A program made the translations under genes and the position numbers. From positions 1,131,974-1,195,973 of the forward strand of contig NMRA01000008.1 of the NCBI GenBank assembly GCA_002633005.1: a stretch of DNA of 64,000 nucleotides, in the 5' to 3' direction. Source of the stretch: Phoronis australis (taxonomy: Eukaryota > Phoronida > Phoronidae). The notes under the pieces are model-generated. The model saw nothing but the letters and a program-made list of their open reading frames with translations, searched no databases and had not been told where the DNA came from. Position 1 is the first letter of the stretch; every line of letters begins with the position of its first letter. This document shows positions 11,711-25,500 of this stretch, in pieces.

Positions 11711-13837
11711 CGGTACCCATGTGAACTAGAAGCGAGGCCGTGGACCTATTGCAAAAGATCCCTCCCTGGAAATTTGGAATGCTGTAATGGCTGCTGCAAA
11801 CTCGCATTCTCTCAAAACTAACTTGTTTAGACCATTTACGGATATAAAGCTGACCTCAATTTATACTTTCTCAGACTAGAGGTGATTTCTGGTCTGGTGG
11901 AGAACTAACTGACAGCGCATAGAATGACCCGCCGTGATAAGTGACCTGTGGTTTCAGTCGGTTCTCTCCAAGACCAGAAGTGAGTTGCATGTAAGTAAAT
12001 TGAGACCGGTTTTTGAACTGGTAAATGGTCTAAATCACGTTTAGTTTCTTTTAGGGATGGCGTGTCTAAGCATCTTTAATCAACGGAATGACTCTTGGTT
12101 GTTGTTACATGACATTCAAATTGATGCGTCGATTGATTAAGAATTATTGGTGCCAGCATGGTTTGACAGTGTTTGTGACGCGTACATGTGCGTTGTTTTA
12201 TGATTACTCTCCCTGCTCCTCTCTAAAATTGCGTTTCAATTCGTGGACTGACTTGTGTATTACTCACGAACGCTGTCACATGCAAATAACCATGCTATTT
12301 TTGTACATCGTTCACTATTATCAATGATGAATTATTAAGTGATTATTTATGCCTAAATTAAATTTTATTTCGAAAATTTGTTGTTTTGTTCATACATGGA
12401 ATAAATTAGTGGGTAATGGCGGTGTCTCTTCAAGCGGTATTGCTTTTCCCCTCGACAGGCAAAACTTATCAACAATGTTATGGATCTTTTGACAAAACAG
12501 ATTTCAATTCTAGTTAAAGATTTTTTGTTTATGTTATTTAAAAACATTGAGTAACTTCATGACGCGTCCCTAAATTGTGTGTTCCCTCGTGTTATGGCGA
12601 ATTTTCACATCGTATTGAGAGACCAGTCTGTGAACAACAAATCATACCACCACTAGATTTTCAAAAATTTTAATTTGCACTTTAAAATGTGCAATAAATA
12701 TGGCGATCCACGGTATTTGTAGCTCCGTTACAAGAAAAAATATCGGGTAATCGAAAATCTGCGCTCAATTTGTTGGTCTAGTCGATTTTCCAATTTTTGT
12801 CCACTTTCGGTCAAAATAAGACAGTCTCTACCCTTTCGATAGAGTTAATTAGTGGAAATGAATTCGGCAGTACTACTTAAAATCCTGACGATCCGCATCA
12901 TGACGATTGTAGTTTTCACGGTGTGATGATTCCTAGCGAAAAGACGGCAGCGTTCATTACTCCTTGCGATGGGAAAAACCGTCAAAATGAGAGGCGCTCT
13001 CATTTACACGTGTCTCGTCACCAAAACCATTTTCTTTACCGCCTCAGTCGACAATAACCGTATCCAAGCACTTAACTTGTAATCGTTTCCGCCCGCCGAT
13101 TGTCTTTTTGTTTCCAAAGAGCAGATTAATTCTGCTACCTTCATAGTAGACGCCAAGCTTTAAGGAACACAGTGCCGTGAATAGTACAAAACGATCTGCC
13201 ACTCCTGGCCAAAAAATATTTGGTCTCCACAGTGTTGAAAACCTGCCAAAATAGTTGTAGTGAAGATGGTAAGTGTGCGCGGGTGCATACGGACAAGCCC
13301 GAAGCCTGTGTCAGCTGGATTCATTCAGTCCGCAGGAATCACTGCCACACGGTGGACAAGAGATGCTGCCATGCATTCATGCCAACTGAAAACACCAAGG
13401 ATACTATCCGACCTGCAATAACACAACTTTCGTCCGCTCCACCACCCCGGCCCCCTCCCCGACTTCCCTCGCGCGTTCTTTCGTTTACCCACGTGAGGTG
13501 AGCTGAGATATCACGAATTTCTCAAAGGCAAAAACACCCACCCTTTACGATACGATATCTGATACGGTAAAATAAGCACGGAGTTGGGAACGACCATCTC
13601 TAGACGACCTGTGAAACTTTCCTCGCGGTCTCACTCTCAGCGGCCAATAGTCCAGCCCATAGACGTACCTCATCAGCATGTCAGTTTCGATGGCCCAAAA
13701 AGACTCACTGACAGGAAGCCAAGATCACTATGTATCTTCCAAAATTTATTTTTAAAAATAAATCAACATCTTTCAATTAATAATCCACTTAACAATCAAC
13801 AAAGCTATAAAATTAAGTATTAACAACAGCCTCCCAT
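11711..13837 (+). other. Downstream flank of the plus-strand gene; candidate poly(A) signals
   Basis: AATAAA occurs at 12400-12405 and 12692-12697 and could end the plus-strand transcript. Beyond that I see no exon pair. A 93-codon open frame at 13220-13501 is Cys-containing, but no known domain is visible and it contains an internal donor-like GTAAGT. Confidence 0.35.
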
Positions 13838-13972
13838 TCAGTAACGCTAGGACCTCGTTAAAAAGCAAGACTTCGCGATATTACGCGAGATATTTCCGTG
13901 TATTTTAAGTGAGAGCACGTGACTAAAACTAGATTTTAGCTAGGTCCTAGCGTAGGTCCTAGCGTTACTGAA
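13838..13972. mobile_element. Short inverted-repeat element, family B, copy 1
   Basis: The left end CAGTAACGCTAGGACC is the exact inverse of the right end GGTCCTAGCGTTACTG. A related copy lies at 34954-35080 and shares the interior block AAAAAGCAAGACTTCGCGA. At about 135 bp with no coding capacity it is a typical MITE. Confidence 0.8.
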
Positions 13973-15085
13973 CGCACGCCAGGATTAATTTGTCTACTGC
14001 TAGGATATCAGCAAAATTACAAAATGATAGCACATACCAGGAACCATCACATAGCACACTTTCTTGTCTTTTTGAAAACTAGCGACTATTATTTAACCAA
14101 AATTATCACATTTCTTAATAAACAAACGCCTCTGTCAACTGAACCCACAGGAGCTGGTACGCTACCATACCCCAGTGGAGATTTTGGGGTAGCAAGCTGT
14201 TGATTCCAACATCAGCTGTTCTTAAATAAGTACTTGGTCAGAAGACTTAAAAGAAATCCAAGATGACAGAAGTGCAAATAAGCTGAATGAAGCAACAAGT
14301 AGAGAACAAATACTAACAAAACATACCAACAAACACCATCTTACCACAACAAACACCATATCACCACTTTGAAGAACAGGTGTTTTGGTTAAATTGAAAA
14401 CTTTCATTACAACAACAAAATCTTATACCAATTAAAATATTAATTAAATAAAAAATAAACGCCAATGAATATTAAACTTTAAAATCAGCTTTTTATAAAT
14501 AAAGATTATCACAGACAGTATGGTCACAAGGTATGGTCACAAGTAAATATCGGTACAGTGGATTAAATCTAAGTTAGGTAATATTTCTATTAGGACTTCA
14601 TACAATCAAGCAATTCAGACTCATTAACAAAGTTCTTACACCTTAATTAATATTCCAACAGTTTGTACATCTGAAAAATCTTCAAATACCTTTTACAGTG
14701 CATGTCCACTGAACAATAATATATAAAATTTATACAAAACAGAATAATTAAATTCCCATACTATCTGAAGTACAGTATAGTAGTAAACACAATGACTTAC
14801 CATCAAAGTTAAAGAGGAAAACCAAAGTTTTTTATGTTACCCTGAGTAAAATTGATGATCCCTAGACACCTTTTAAAGACATTTTCAGTTTAACTACTGC
14901 ACCCTTGATGAGTATGTGTACCAAATGATAGATGGAGGTGTAAGCGACCCAACAAAGGAACAGCATCTTGGTTCTTCATTCCCTTCCACCGAGAAAACAT
15001 GAATGACCTGTACAGACTGTTGAAAAGGGAGTAGGGCATTAGGTTTCTTTAATTTTAAGTAAATGCAGAACCAAGACGTGGGCCC
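13973..15085. other. AT-rich intergenic stretch between convergent genes
   Basis: No exon with consistent splice sites seen on either strand. It lies beyond the presumed 3' end of the minus-strand gene. Confidence 0.4.
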
Positions 15086-15091
15086 TTTATT
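15086..15091 (-). terminator. Candidate poly(A) signal AATAAA of the UNC13-like gene
   Basis: On the minus strand AATAAA lies about 770 bases past the stop codon at 15862. No nearer canonical hexamer was noticed, so this is the first good candidate for the 3' end. Confidence 0.4.
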
Positions 15092-15861
15092 GGATCATTT
15101 ACGTCATTTTCTCTTATTTCATGGAAAGTAAATTAAATACACTCCAGTAGTGGAACACTGTATTTCCAAGATAGGCAGGAATTTGTATTTCCAATAAATG
15201 TAACATCAAAATCCAATTCTTTCCTTGTGAAGTATTAAGTCGAACACTGCTTAAAAACAACAGGAACAGCACCCTTTGCTGTATTTCACCACATGAAAAA
15301 CTGACAGAAATAGTGGCACAAAGGGCATTTCGAAATAAACTCTTCCAATTTGAGAGGCAAGACGACAAATGGCGCCTAGTGCCAACACCCCACAGATTTT
15401 ACCATGGGAGAGAAATGATAGAAAAGCTGTGAATTTATAATTGCATATTCACGCAACTCTCTTAAAATATCTTGATATACGCACTAGGAAATGGGCAAAA
15501 ACTGGCTCCTTTGTGTGGCTGGGACCAAAATCACCGAGAGCAGGCATGGCTGATGTATCTTTGACAAGTATTCACTTAGTCTAGCCAAAAATAATAAACC
15601 ACTTAACACGGAAGTGGGTCACCATCACCATCTTGTTGCATTACCTCGCATATGGAAAGCCATCAAATGTTTTCAGAGTCCAGATACGTTACAATACAGT
15701 GGGACAGACGAGGCTCTATTAAATCTTACATTTATAGGATAAGACATACACAAAACTAACCTTGGTTGTTATGTGGAGACAACAGGAATGATAATGGCCA
15801 TATTACATTTTTATCCCACAAATAATGCAACAACGAAACATCAATGAGTACATTTCAGACT
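15092..15861 (-). other. Probable 3' UTR of the UNC13-like gene
   Basis: Non-coding DNA between the TAG stop (15864-15862) and the first canonical poly(A) hexamer on the minus strand. A short open frame at 15114-15368 has no supporting splice structure. Confidence 0.4.
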
Positions 15862-16592
15862 CTATAGCCACCAGCAACCAAATATGCTGGGTTCACCTTT
15901 AATGTCCAGAAGAACTTCCTTGGGCAACATCTGCATGAAGGCTTTGGCTAGCTCGTCTGTTTTCATCCGCGTATAAACAATGGTCAAAATAAACTTGGGT
16001 GCGATGTGTTTCTCGCGACACATTTCAAGCATATTTGGCAGATGAGTTCTTATGACGGGAAATTGACGGAATTTTTCAATGAATTCAGGAAGGTTTGTCT
16101 TCCTCATGGCCGAGTAGCTGGCGTTGTCATCTTGTATACTAGAAAATCTGTAGTAGTGAGTGTGACTGCAGTAAAAATGTAACGGATTGTTCGACACATC
16201 ACTGTCGGCAGAACTCAGGCCCATCGGTGTAGACAGACGGTCGCTCGTCACATAAGAGGTGGCGCTTTTGTAGCCCGATGTTTCTGGCGTCTGAGACACA
16301 GATCGGTGAAAAAACTGTGGAGTCGACTTTCTGGAACCAGCAGCAGGCTCTGCATTTAGGACACCTTCCAAGCCAATTGGAACAGACGTACACCTGCGAC
16401 AGACCTCAGGCTCTGATTTATGACGCACCTTCAGCAGCTGACCTGTGTTCAACTCTGTCTGGTGGAAACTTGTGGCTGCACGAGGTCGTGACCTTACACT
16501 GCACGCCTGACAGGACTGTGGATTGTGATGCAACGCTTCTGCGTGTGCAATCAACGCTTGTTGATCACAGGAAGTGTGAGGCTCAGTTGGAG
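15862..16592 (-). CDS. UNC13-like terminal exon, 242 codons and stop
   Basis: Acceptor TTGTCAATTGCAG. It completes a split Ala codon and runs to TAG at 15864-15862. The first 150 residues are Ser/Thr/Cys/His-rich and probably loose. The last 85 or so are helical and hydrophobic, with FIEKFRQFPVIRTHLPNML and a segment DELAKAFMQMLPKEVLLDI. This block is not a C2 domain and I do not recognise it. Confidence 0.7.
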
Positions 16593-19500
16593 CTGCAATT
16601 GACAAATGAATGTCCGTGAGTAAAAACTATCAACATTTGGACAATGGGAACTTCCTTATAGGTCGTCACACGAGAGAAGTCCTTACTCAGTTCACAACAA
16701 ATTTAACCCAACAGGCTAAAACTGTGTGGGGATCGAGTAAACGTTAGAGACATTTGGTTAGAATGAACACCATGGGCATTGTCGCATTCAGTGCGTTTTT
16801 GGCTGACGTCACCAAATTCCACCAGTCCACAGGTCATTTCACTGGATCGAATAAAGAGAATTACCTTGTTCTGTTCTTTGTAGTCGTCATGAAATCCAAA
16901 CTTAAGATTTGGAGTTCAAGCTCAAATTTATAGTCTTGACTTTCGGGATTATCAATTGCAAATCTGTATTTTGTTCCCACTTGTGTAAATAATAATGTTT
17001 AGTTGAAATATTGATTGATGATATTCTTTGCTTCAGACATGTGCATTGTAAATTTCAAAACATTTCTTTGCATTCAAAGTATAATGTATAATTAAATGTG
17101 AAAAAAACTCTCATGAAAATTTCACGTAATTAAACAACAGTCTAATATGTACTCGACATCAAAATCAAAGAATGAACTTATCTGAAGCCGATATTTACAA
17201 AACCAACTTGAGTTCGACTTGGAAACTGGCGCTCGAGCCCTCGTACACCACTTACACCATGCTTTTCGGGATCACACTTGTCAACAGATTTTAATGTTCA
17301 TGTTTAGTAAGTCATTGATTAATTCGTTCGGACTCTTTCCAAAACACTTTCCCATTTTCCACATATGGCTTCATACAAAACTTTTGGATCACTGTTGTCC
17401 CACCAACTGTCATGCGTGACTTCGTATAGTATGTCTTCGAAAAGTTGTGTAAGAACAGAAAATTTGTTTACTACACACTCAGATTAGTCATAAGCAAAAG
17501 TTGGACACTGTGTAGACAGATAGTTGGAAAACCATAACTATTGACAACGGGATGCGTTGAAATTCTGTATTGTGACTACACAAGACCTAAGAAATGAACT
17601 TATTAATAAGTGTCTACACCACACTTTAAAGGGACCAGCAAGCAAAATTATGTAACCAGTTTGATATATCTCTTGAAATCCAGGACAGAGGTTGGTGCAA
17701 ACAGACCTAATTCTAATTCACACCTCGTTCTTGCTGACTGCCTTTGACCATGCCCAACGTGTTCTCCAGAGACAAGGTTTGTATAGTGACCCCCCTACCT
17801 TCAGGTTCAGCACACACCATGAGATACAAACCTCCAACTTCAAGAGTATTGGCAACACCATGTGTTTTGTTGTTTGAGCAGTGAGTGGATGACAAGCCAG
17901 TGTCAGTGCTCAGTCGCTCAGGTAAGAAGGCCGAGTGAGGTCTAGCACACTCTGTCAAGTGAGGGTAAGAGAACTTCCTTTGATTACCTAGGAAACAAAA
18001 CAATTAGTCATATTCTAATAGGTCCAGTTCCCTTTCAATGATAATGGAAAGCACTACATACACCAGGTGGTACTACTGGCTATAATGTCCTAATGTGTGC
18101 ATATCCCAAAGCAGCCACGAAGCAATCTCAGAGACTTCAAATACTAGAACAAGAGTGCCACTATCATCAACTTGAATAAACTACTATCCAGTCATGCTAA
18201 GTGGGTAAAAATAAACACCATGACAGTTACAAATAAACGTATGTATGTTAGTCGAACTATACTTTTAGTGATTGGTGAAGATGTATTGATCGAAATGTTA
18301 ATGTGCTCAGGAATTCCAACCATCCCGGATAGTTGTCCTGGCAACTCGGGACGGTCTATCAAGATGAAATTGCACATTTGGGTACTCCCAAGAGACCCTT
18401 TCATATGAACACCCTTCCTATGAAAGGAATCACCTTTCTATTCTCAGTGGTGAGTTCAAAGAGGCACGATGAATGAATGCAAATTCCAGTGAACGCCACC
18501 TAGTGATTACTCTGGGAATTATGTGTGAAAAACAATAAAACGTACAAAAGAAATCATTTACACAAAAACTGCACTTTGCTTGAACATGACACAAACATTA
18601 CACACAAATTAGAGTTGAATGTTCGAAAAGATAATTCAGATGCCAAGCTGTCAATAAAAATGGGACCCAAAAAATTCAACACTCAAAATTTTGAAATTGT
18701 CTCAATCATGCTGCAAGGTTTCTCACCGGCACTTACATAATGCAAACACCTACTTTTACCGAGATCAGTGCCCTTTTGCATGAAACAGTCCAAAATAGGG
18801 ACTCTACTAAGTTCCCTAAATCTTGTGAAAACAGTGATCGCACTTTTTGATGCTGTTTTAGCTTCATTACTGAGTCAGTTTTTGGCTTTGATACAAATCG
18901 AGAGTGAACTCTACATTAAATTCTCAATATCAATGAAAATAAGAACTCAAGGTATCTTTTCCTGCAACACCCCCTAATTTAAGGACTAAGTCCCTAATTA
19001 TTATGACTGAATCAAGGGCTTGGTTTTTAGTTGACTTATTTGAAAATGTCTTAGTCAGAGAGGAACTCATAATAAAGATAAAATGATTTCAAAAATTTAC
19101 ATCTATGACTACAAAACGAAACACATACGCAACAGAATTAGTGAGCTTAGTCGAGTCCCTATTTGGGACTGTTTCATGCAACTAAACTCTAAAAGACCTG
19201 GAATTGTTTGCCATTAGGAAAGGTTAATTTACATATATAAACTTGTTTATGTTTAAATCTGTCATTTGCCACTGTATGTTGAAGGTAAGTTAGATGTTTA
19301 ATCACCTACCATCGTGACTATAGATGTCTTCATCAACTGACACCAGGAGGCCCTTGTCCAACATCGTCTGGGCTAGACCCTGAATGTAGTCTTTTGATTG
19401 GATGAAAGCAGGTGACATGTGACCTACAAAAAGAATACCAGATCCACCAGGGTGCGTCTAATTCGAGCTGAATGCAAACTCATCAAGCTGTGCTCATACA

Positions 19501-22500
19501 AGGCCAATGGGAACAAACTAGATAGTAGGGGAGATAATAATAAATACCTTTGTCTAGAAGAAAGTTGGACTAATTTCTTCATTTCATACATGACTCCCTC
19601 TGCCTGGGAATGAGTCACAACTCAGAAAACTAGCTTAAGGTTTACGTAGGACCTAAATGACTACTTAAACAACTATCTACAAGGAGGCTGCCCACACCAG
19701 ATGGTCCAATTTGAACAGGGACCGGGGGTTACAGCTCCCAGTAGTGTACGATCTGATTCTAGAACTAGGTCAACCAGACGCGGGAAATCCCGTCAGTGAA
19801 CAAGGCACTTAGAGAGATTGCAGAAACGTCCGACTCACCAGACTCTCATGATTTAGCCATTAAACAACTGTCTACAAATTCATAGATTTTAACTCAAAAA
19901 AGCAAATTTTCTAAAGCAGAAAGCCTCAAGAATTTGGTTTCTGGTTTTTTTATCAATAGAGAATTAATTTGAAAACGTGACCATGTATTATAGTAAATTT
20001 TGAAAAACAAATTCTTAGCAAAACAACGGTATCTATAACATGACCAAATTTTATTTGATATCAATGTTTAAGATAAAATCTCCAAAATGCTGTTATCATT
20101 TCCTTTCCTGTTATAGAACTTTTGATTTTTTCACGAAAATTATAAAACCCCCNGTTACCTAAGTAAAATTTCTGTTATTCGACTAAAATTTCTGTTACCT
20201 AAGTAAAATTTCTGTTATTCGACTAAAATTTCTGTTACCTAAGTAAAATTTCTGTTATTCGACTAAAATTTCTGTTACCTAAGTAAAATTTCTGTTATTC
20301 GACTAAAATTTCTGTTACCTAAGTAAAATTTCTGTTATTCGACTAAAATTTCTGTTACCTAAGTAAAATTTCTGTTATTCGACTAAAATTTCTGTTACCT
20401 AAGTAAAATTTCTGTTATTCGACTAAAATTTCTGTTACCTAAGTAAAATTTCTGTTATTCGACTAAAATTTCTGTTACCTAAGTAAAATTTCTGTTATTC
20501 GACTAAAATTTCTGTTACCTAAGTAAAATTTCTGTTATTCGACTAAAATTTCTGTTACCTAAGTAAAATTTCTGTTATTCGACTAAAATTTCTGTTACCT
20601 AAGTAAAATTTCTGTTATTCGACTAAAATTTCTGTTACCTAAGTAAAATTTCTGTTATTCGACTAAAATTTCTGTTACCTAAGTAAAATTTCTGTTATTC
20701 GACTAAAATTTCTGTTACCTAAGTAAAATTTCTGTTATTCGACTAAAATTTCTGTTACCTAAGTAAAATTTCTGTTATTCGACTAAAATTTCTGTTACCT
20801 AAGTAAAATTTCTGTTATTCGACTAAAATTTCTGTTACCTAAGTAAAATTTCTGTTATTCGACTAAAATTTCTGTTACCTAAGTAAAATTTCTGTTATTC
20901 GACTAAAATTTCTGTTACCTAAGTAAAATTTCTGTTATTCGACTAAAATTTCTGTTACCTAAGTAAAATTTCTGTTATTCGACTAAAATTTCTGTTACCT
21001 AAGTAAAATTTCTGTTATTCGACTAAAATTTCTGTTACCTAAGTAAAATTTCTGTTATTCGACTAAAATTTCTGTTACCTAAGTAAAATTTCTGTTATTC
21101 GACTAAAATTTCTGTTACCTAAGTAAAATTTCTGTTATTCGACTAAAATTTCTGTTACCTAAGTAAAATTTCTGTTATTCGACTAAAATTTCTGTTACCT
21201 AAGTAAAATTTCTGTTATTCGACTAAAATTTCTGTTACCTAAGTAAAATTTCTGTTATTCGACTAAAATTTCTGTTACCTAAGTAAAATTTCTGTTATTC
21301 GACTAAAATTTCTGTTACCTAAGTAAAATTTCTGTTATTCGACTAAAATTTCTGTTACCTAAGTAAAATTTCTGTTATTCGACTAAAATTTCTGTTACCT
21401 AAGTAAAATTTCTGTTATTCGACTAAAATTTCTGTTACCTAAGTAAAATTTCTGTTATTCGACTAAAATTTCTGTTACCTAAGTAAAATTTCTGTTATTC
21501 GACTAAAATTTCTGTTACCTAAGTAAAATTTCTGTTATTCGACTAAAATTTCTGTTACCTAAGTAAAATTTCTGTTATTCGACTAAAATTTCTGTTACCT
21601 AAGTAAAATTTCTGTTATTCGACTAAAATTTCTGTTACCTAAGTAAAATTTCTGTTATTCGACTAAAATTTCTGTTACCTAAGTAAAATTTCTGTTATTC
21701 GACTAAAATTTCTGTTACCTAAGTAAAATTTCTGTTATTCGACTAAAATTTCTGTTACCTAAGTAAAATTTCTGTTATTCGACTAAAATTTCTGTTACCT
21801 AAGTAAAATTTCTGTTATTCGACTAAAATTTCTGTTACCTAAGTAAAATTTCTGTTATTCGACTAAAATTTCTGTTACCTAAGTAAAATTTCTGTTATTC
21901 GACTAAAATTTCTGTTACCTAAGTAAAATTTCTGTTATTCGACTAAAATTTCTGTTACCTAAGTAAAATTTCTGTTATTCGACTAAAATTTCTGTTACCT
22001 AAGTAAAATTTCTGTTATTCGACTAAAATTTCTGTTACCTAAGTAAAATTTCTGTTATTCGACTAAAATTTCTGTTACCTAAGTAAAATTTCTGTTATTC
22101 GACTAAAATTTCTGTTACCTAAGTAAAATTTCTGTTATTCGACTAAAATTTCTGTTACCTAAGTAAAATTTCTGTTATTCGACTAAAATTTCTGTTACCT
22201 AAGTAAAATTTCTGTTATTCGACTAAAATTTCTGTTACCTAAGTAAAATTTCTGTTATTCGACTAAAATTTCTGTTACCTAAGTAAAATTTCTGTTATTC
22301 GACTAAAATTTCTGTTACCTAAGTAAAATTTCTGTTATTCGACTAAAATTTCTGTTACCTAAGTAAAATTTCTGTTGTTCGACTAAAATTTCTGTTACCT
22401 AAGTAAAATTTCTGTTGTTCGACTAAAATTTCTGTTACCTAAGTAAAATTTCTGTTGTTCGACTAAAATTTCTGTTACCTAAGTAAAATTTCTGTTATTC

Positions 22501-25500
22501 GACTAAAATTTCTGTAACCTTAGTAAAATTTCTGTTATTCGACTAAAATTTCTGTTACCTAAGTAAAATTTCTGTTGTTTGACTAAAATGAGTGTGGAAA
22601 GCTGTTCTCCAGCAAAATACTAAACAATTTACCGCAATGCAGTTGAGCATAATTTCAGCCTGAATTTCTGTATCTTTGCCACTTCTCTTGAGAAGGTCAA
22701 CTTCTTGCTCAAAGTTCTGTAACATAAGGCAATAAGACAATTTCAGCAAAATGTAACAGATATAATTTTGAAAGCAACTGATGCTTAACAGGACACAAAA
22801 GGATTATGTGACATTTCATTCAATGAAAAGAATCAAAGTTATAAAATCTAAAATAAGAAAGTTGGACATATTCAAAACATATACCCAGTAAACAGAAAAT
22901 TTTAAGTTTTCATTCGTAAGAAAACCACAAAGTCCAGTACAGTGACATCCAGGACTTTCTCGTGCAGGAAACGCTATCAAATTACACTCTCGTTGCCTGC
23001 TAGTAAACGGTAAACCAAGTAAATCATGCAGGTGATAAAATGGATTTAACTTATTGTAAATCTAAAGGATCAACGATCGTCAAAAGGACTAAAATTGACA
23101 GGCAAGTCTAATTCTATTTGACATTGTGGTTTTCAGGATATTTCCATTGACAAGCTTTCTCGGGCAACCAAAGATAATTTTTCAGTAAGCAAGTTACTGG
23201 GAAGGATTGCCAACCTATCGTTTGCGGCGTAAGTCAGTAGTGTCGATTGGTGGACCAACTAATGCAAATTAGAATTTCAAATTTATGCACTTCAGAAATG
23301 GAACAAATGTTAACTGTGAATGATTAGCAAAATAAAAGTAATTTGTTAAATTTTGTGCGAACAATCCCAGGAACCATATAGGAAATTACCCTTCAGTGGT
23401 CACCACTGTGCTATTCTGGTCCACTAGCATAGACTGCTCTTTTTGTGTGATGTTGAGTTACAGAACTTACTGGAAATCACACGCCCCAGATCAATTGCTA
23501 CATAAAAGTCAAACATAAAATTTACAAGATGTAACACCAGGCAATGGTTACCTCTATCATCAGGACCCAAAACTGTTCAAGGAAACATCTGAAGCTAGCT
23601 TGCGTCAGCCATTGTGAGGTGGCCCTCAAATGGCTGTTTAGGAAGTCAGTCAGTGGCTGAAGGCGCACTTCGATAGGAGTATTCCAGGGGATCTCCAAGT
23701 ACAACAACAAATTAAGGGCCTCACGTGCAAAGAGGTTCACCTGGGAAACAAAACATGCAAAAATTAAAGGTTACTTGAGACCCTAGAAAAAACATCCAAA
23801 TTTGGTTTACAATTTTCAACTGCATATTAACGAGAATTAAAATCAAAGACAAGTGGGTTTCACAGTTTTCCAAGGACACTTTCTGTCCGAATTTCTTCAC
23901 ATAATCAAACCAATTGCTTTCAACAAGAGAGAAAGACCATGTGACATGCATGAAGAAATAGGAATCTGAGATATTTGGGAGATTCTACATTGAAATTTCC
24001 AACAAAAGTCACCATCCACCCAGATACCAGTTTAACCTTAACATTATTGTAACCATAAATGATTCAACATGAAAGCTAAAAAATAAACCTCACTCAACAT
24101 TAAAAAGTTCATTCAAAACTTCTGTTACCTGGAATAATGATAGCTCACAAATAGTTCAAAAATAGTAATATGACAAATTTCCAATTCCTCATCATGACGT
24201 CTAATACTGTTAACAGCAAAAAATACTGGTAATAACTATTAGGGAGGCAAAGACTACACTGACGATGAATTCGGCTTCCGCTCAGCCATCATGACAGGGC
24301 ATTCTGGGTCATTTTGCAGGAATGCTTTTGTCTTTTACTGTAGGTGCAAATGTTTCACTCATGCCAGAACTCATTTTAGGCTTTGTCATCTCATGAAATG
24401 TTGCCCTTATGGTCATGATTCCCGTGGTAAATATCCGTCTCTCTGTTCTCACTTTGTCCTTGTTTGTGTTCACGCATCATAATTTTATGGCAGTGCTTCA
24501 CTTACTTAGCATACAATATGGCTAACAAGCTAAATTCCACTTTATCAATATTTCTCCCCAAAAATAAAGATGAAGAAATTTTTAGTCTATTACTATCATG
24601 GTTAACACTGCGCAGAAGTCATCAAACGTTTGGCAAATTTTCCATTATCTGTAGTAATGTAATCAGTTTTAATTTCAGAAATAAATCTGGTGGAAAATAA
24701 GTGGAAAATTACTCTAAGTGAAAAATACTTCATTCTGAGTACTAAGTAAATCAAATGAATGAATTCAGCTCTGGAGTCTTATACATAGCAGACGTCTTAC
24801 TTTGTACGCCAGTACTTTGAGTAATGACGTGACAGCCTGCCGTAGATGCTTCACACACCCTGCCAAGCCACCCAGTGCTTGTTGACCTACAGACATCTGG
24901 TGACCCTCAGACACAGGTGTGTTAATCCCTGCAAGATATGACCATAGAACCAAATGACACAGCATTGCAACCTGTCAAAGAATATGCCAATCCTTCAAGG
25001 TACCATTAAAAACCAAAACCAAAAGCAAATATTACTAACATCTAATCATGAACAGTATGGACTCATTTCACCTAAGAGGAAATAACTTATCATGACGAAA
25101 TGTAAACATCCTCAATATTTCTATACTTAAAACAAATAAAACAACCAAGTCAAACTCACAAAAGAGATTGTAAATCATACAGTAAAAATTCTCCATTTTC
25201 GACAGTAAAAATTCTCCAGTTTCGAACAGTGAAAAATCAATTGGTATTTAGTTCAAGATTAGAGCTTGTACCAAATTTTGAAAATAGGCTATATTAACCA
25301 TCCCCGAATTCAAGAATTACGATAAACATAAACGATCTTTCAATTCAATGTTACCCACTATGAGAACGCAGCATGAAAACGGGTCACCGAAAAGCATTAT
25401 TTGATGACTTTATGAAGTGCCAAAAGACTACTTTCAGACTCTGTTTATACAAAATAATAATATTCAACATTCGAGACATAAGGAATGTCAAAACTGCTGT

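Larger units (their letters stand above)
16593..20153 (-). other. Introns between the last four or five UNC13-like exons
   Basis: Apart from the exons listed and the family A element at 18776-19182 I see nothing coding. The segment 19604-20153 was checked for the exon that the frame requires and none was convincing. Confidence 0.4.

Noticed and set aside
13220-13501. 93-codon plus-strand frame with several cysteines
   Set aside because: Cysteine spacing fits no family I know, a GTAAGT donor-like site lies inside, and no neighbouring exon matches.
20154-22590. CRISPR array
   Set aside because: There are no unique spacers: both 20-base halves repeat throughout, so this is a satellite in a eukaryotic intron.
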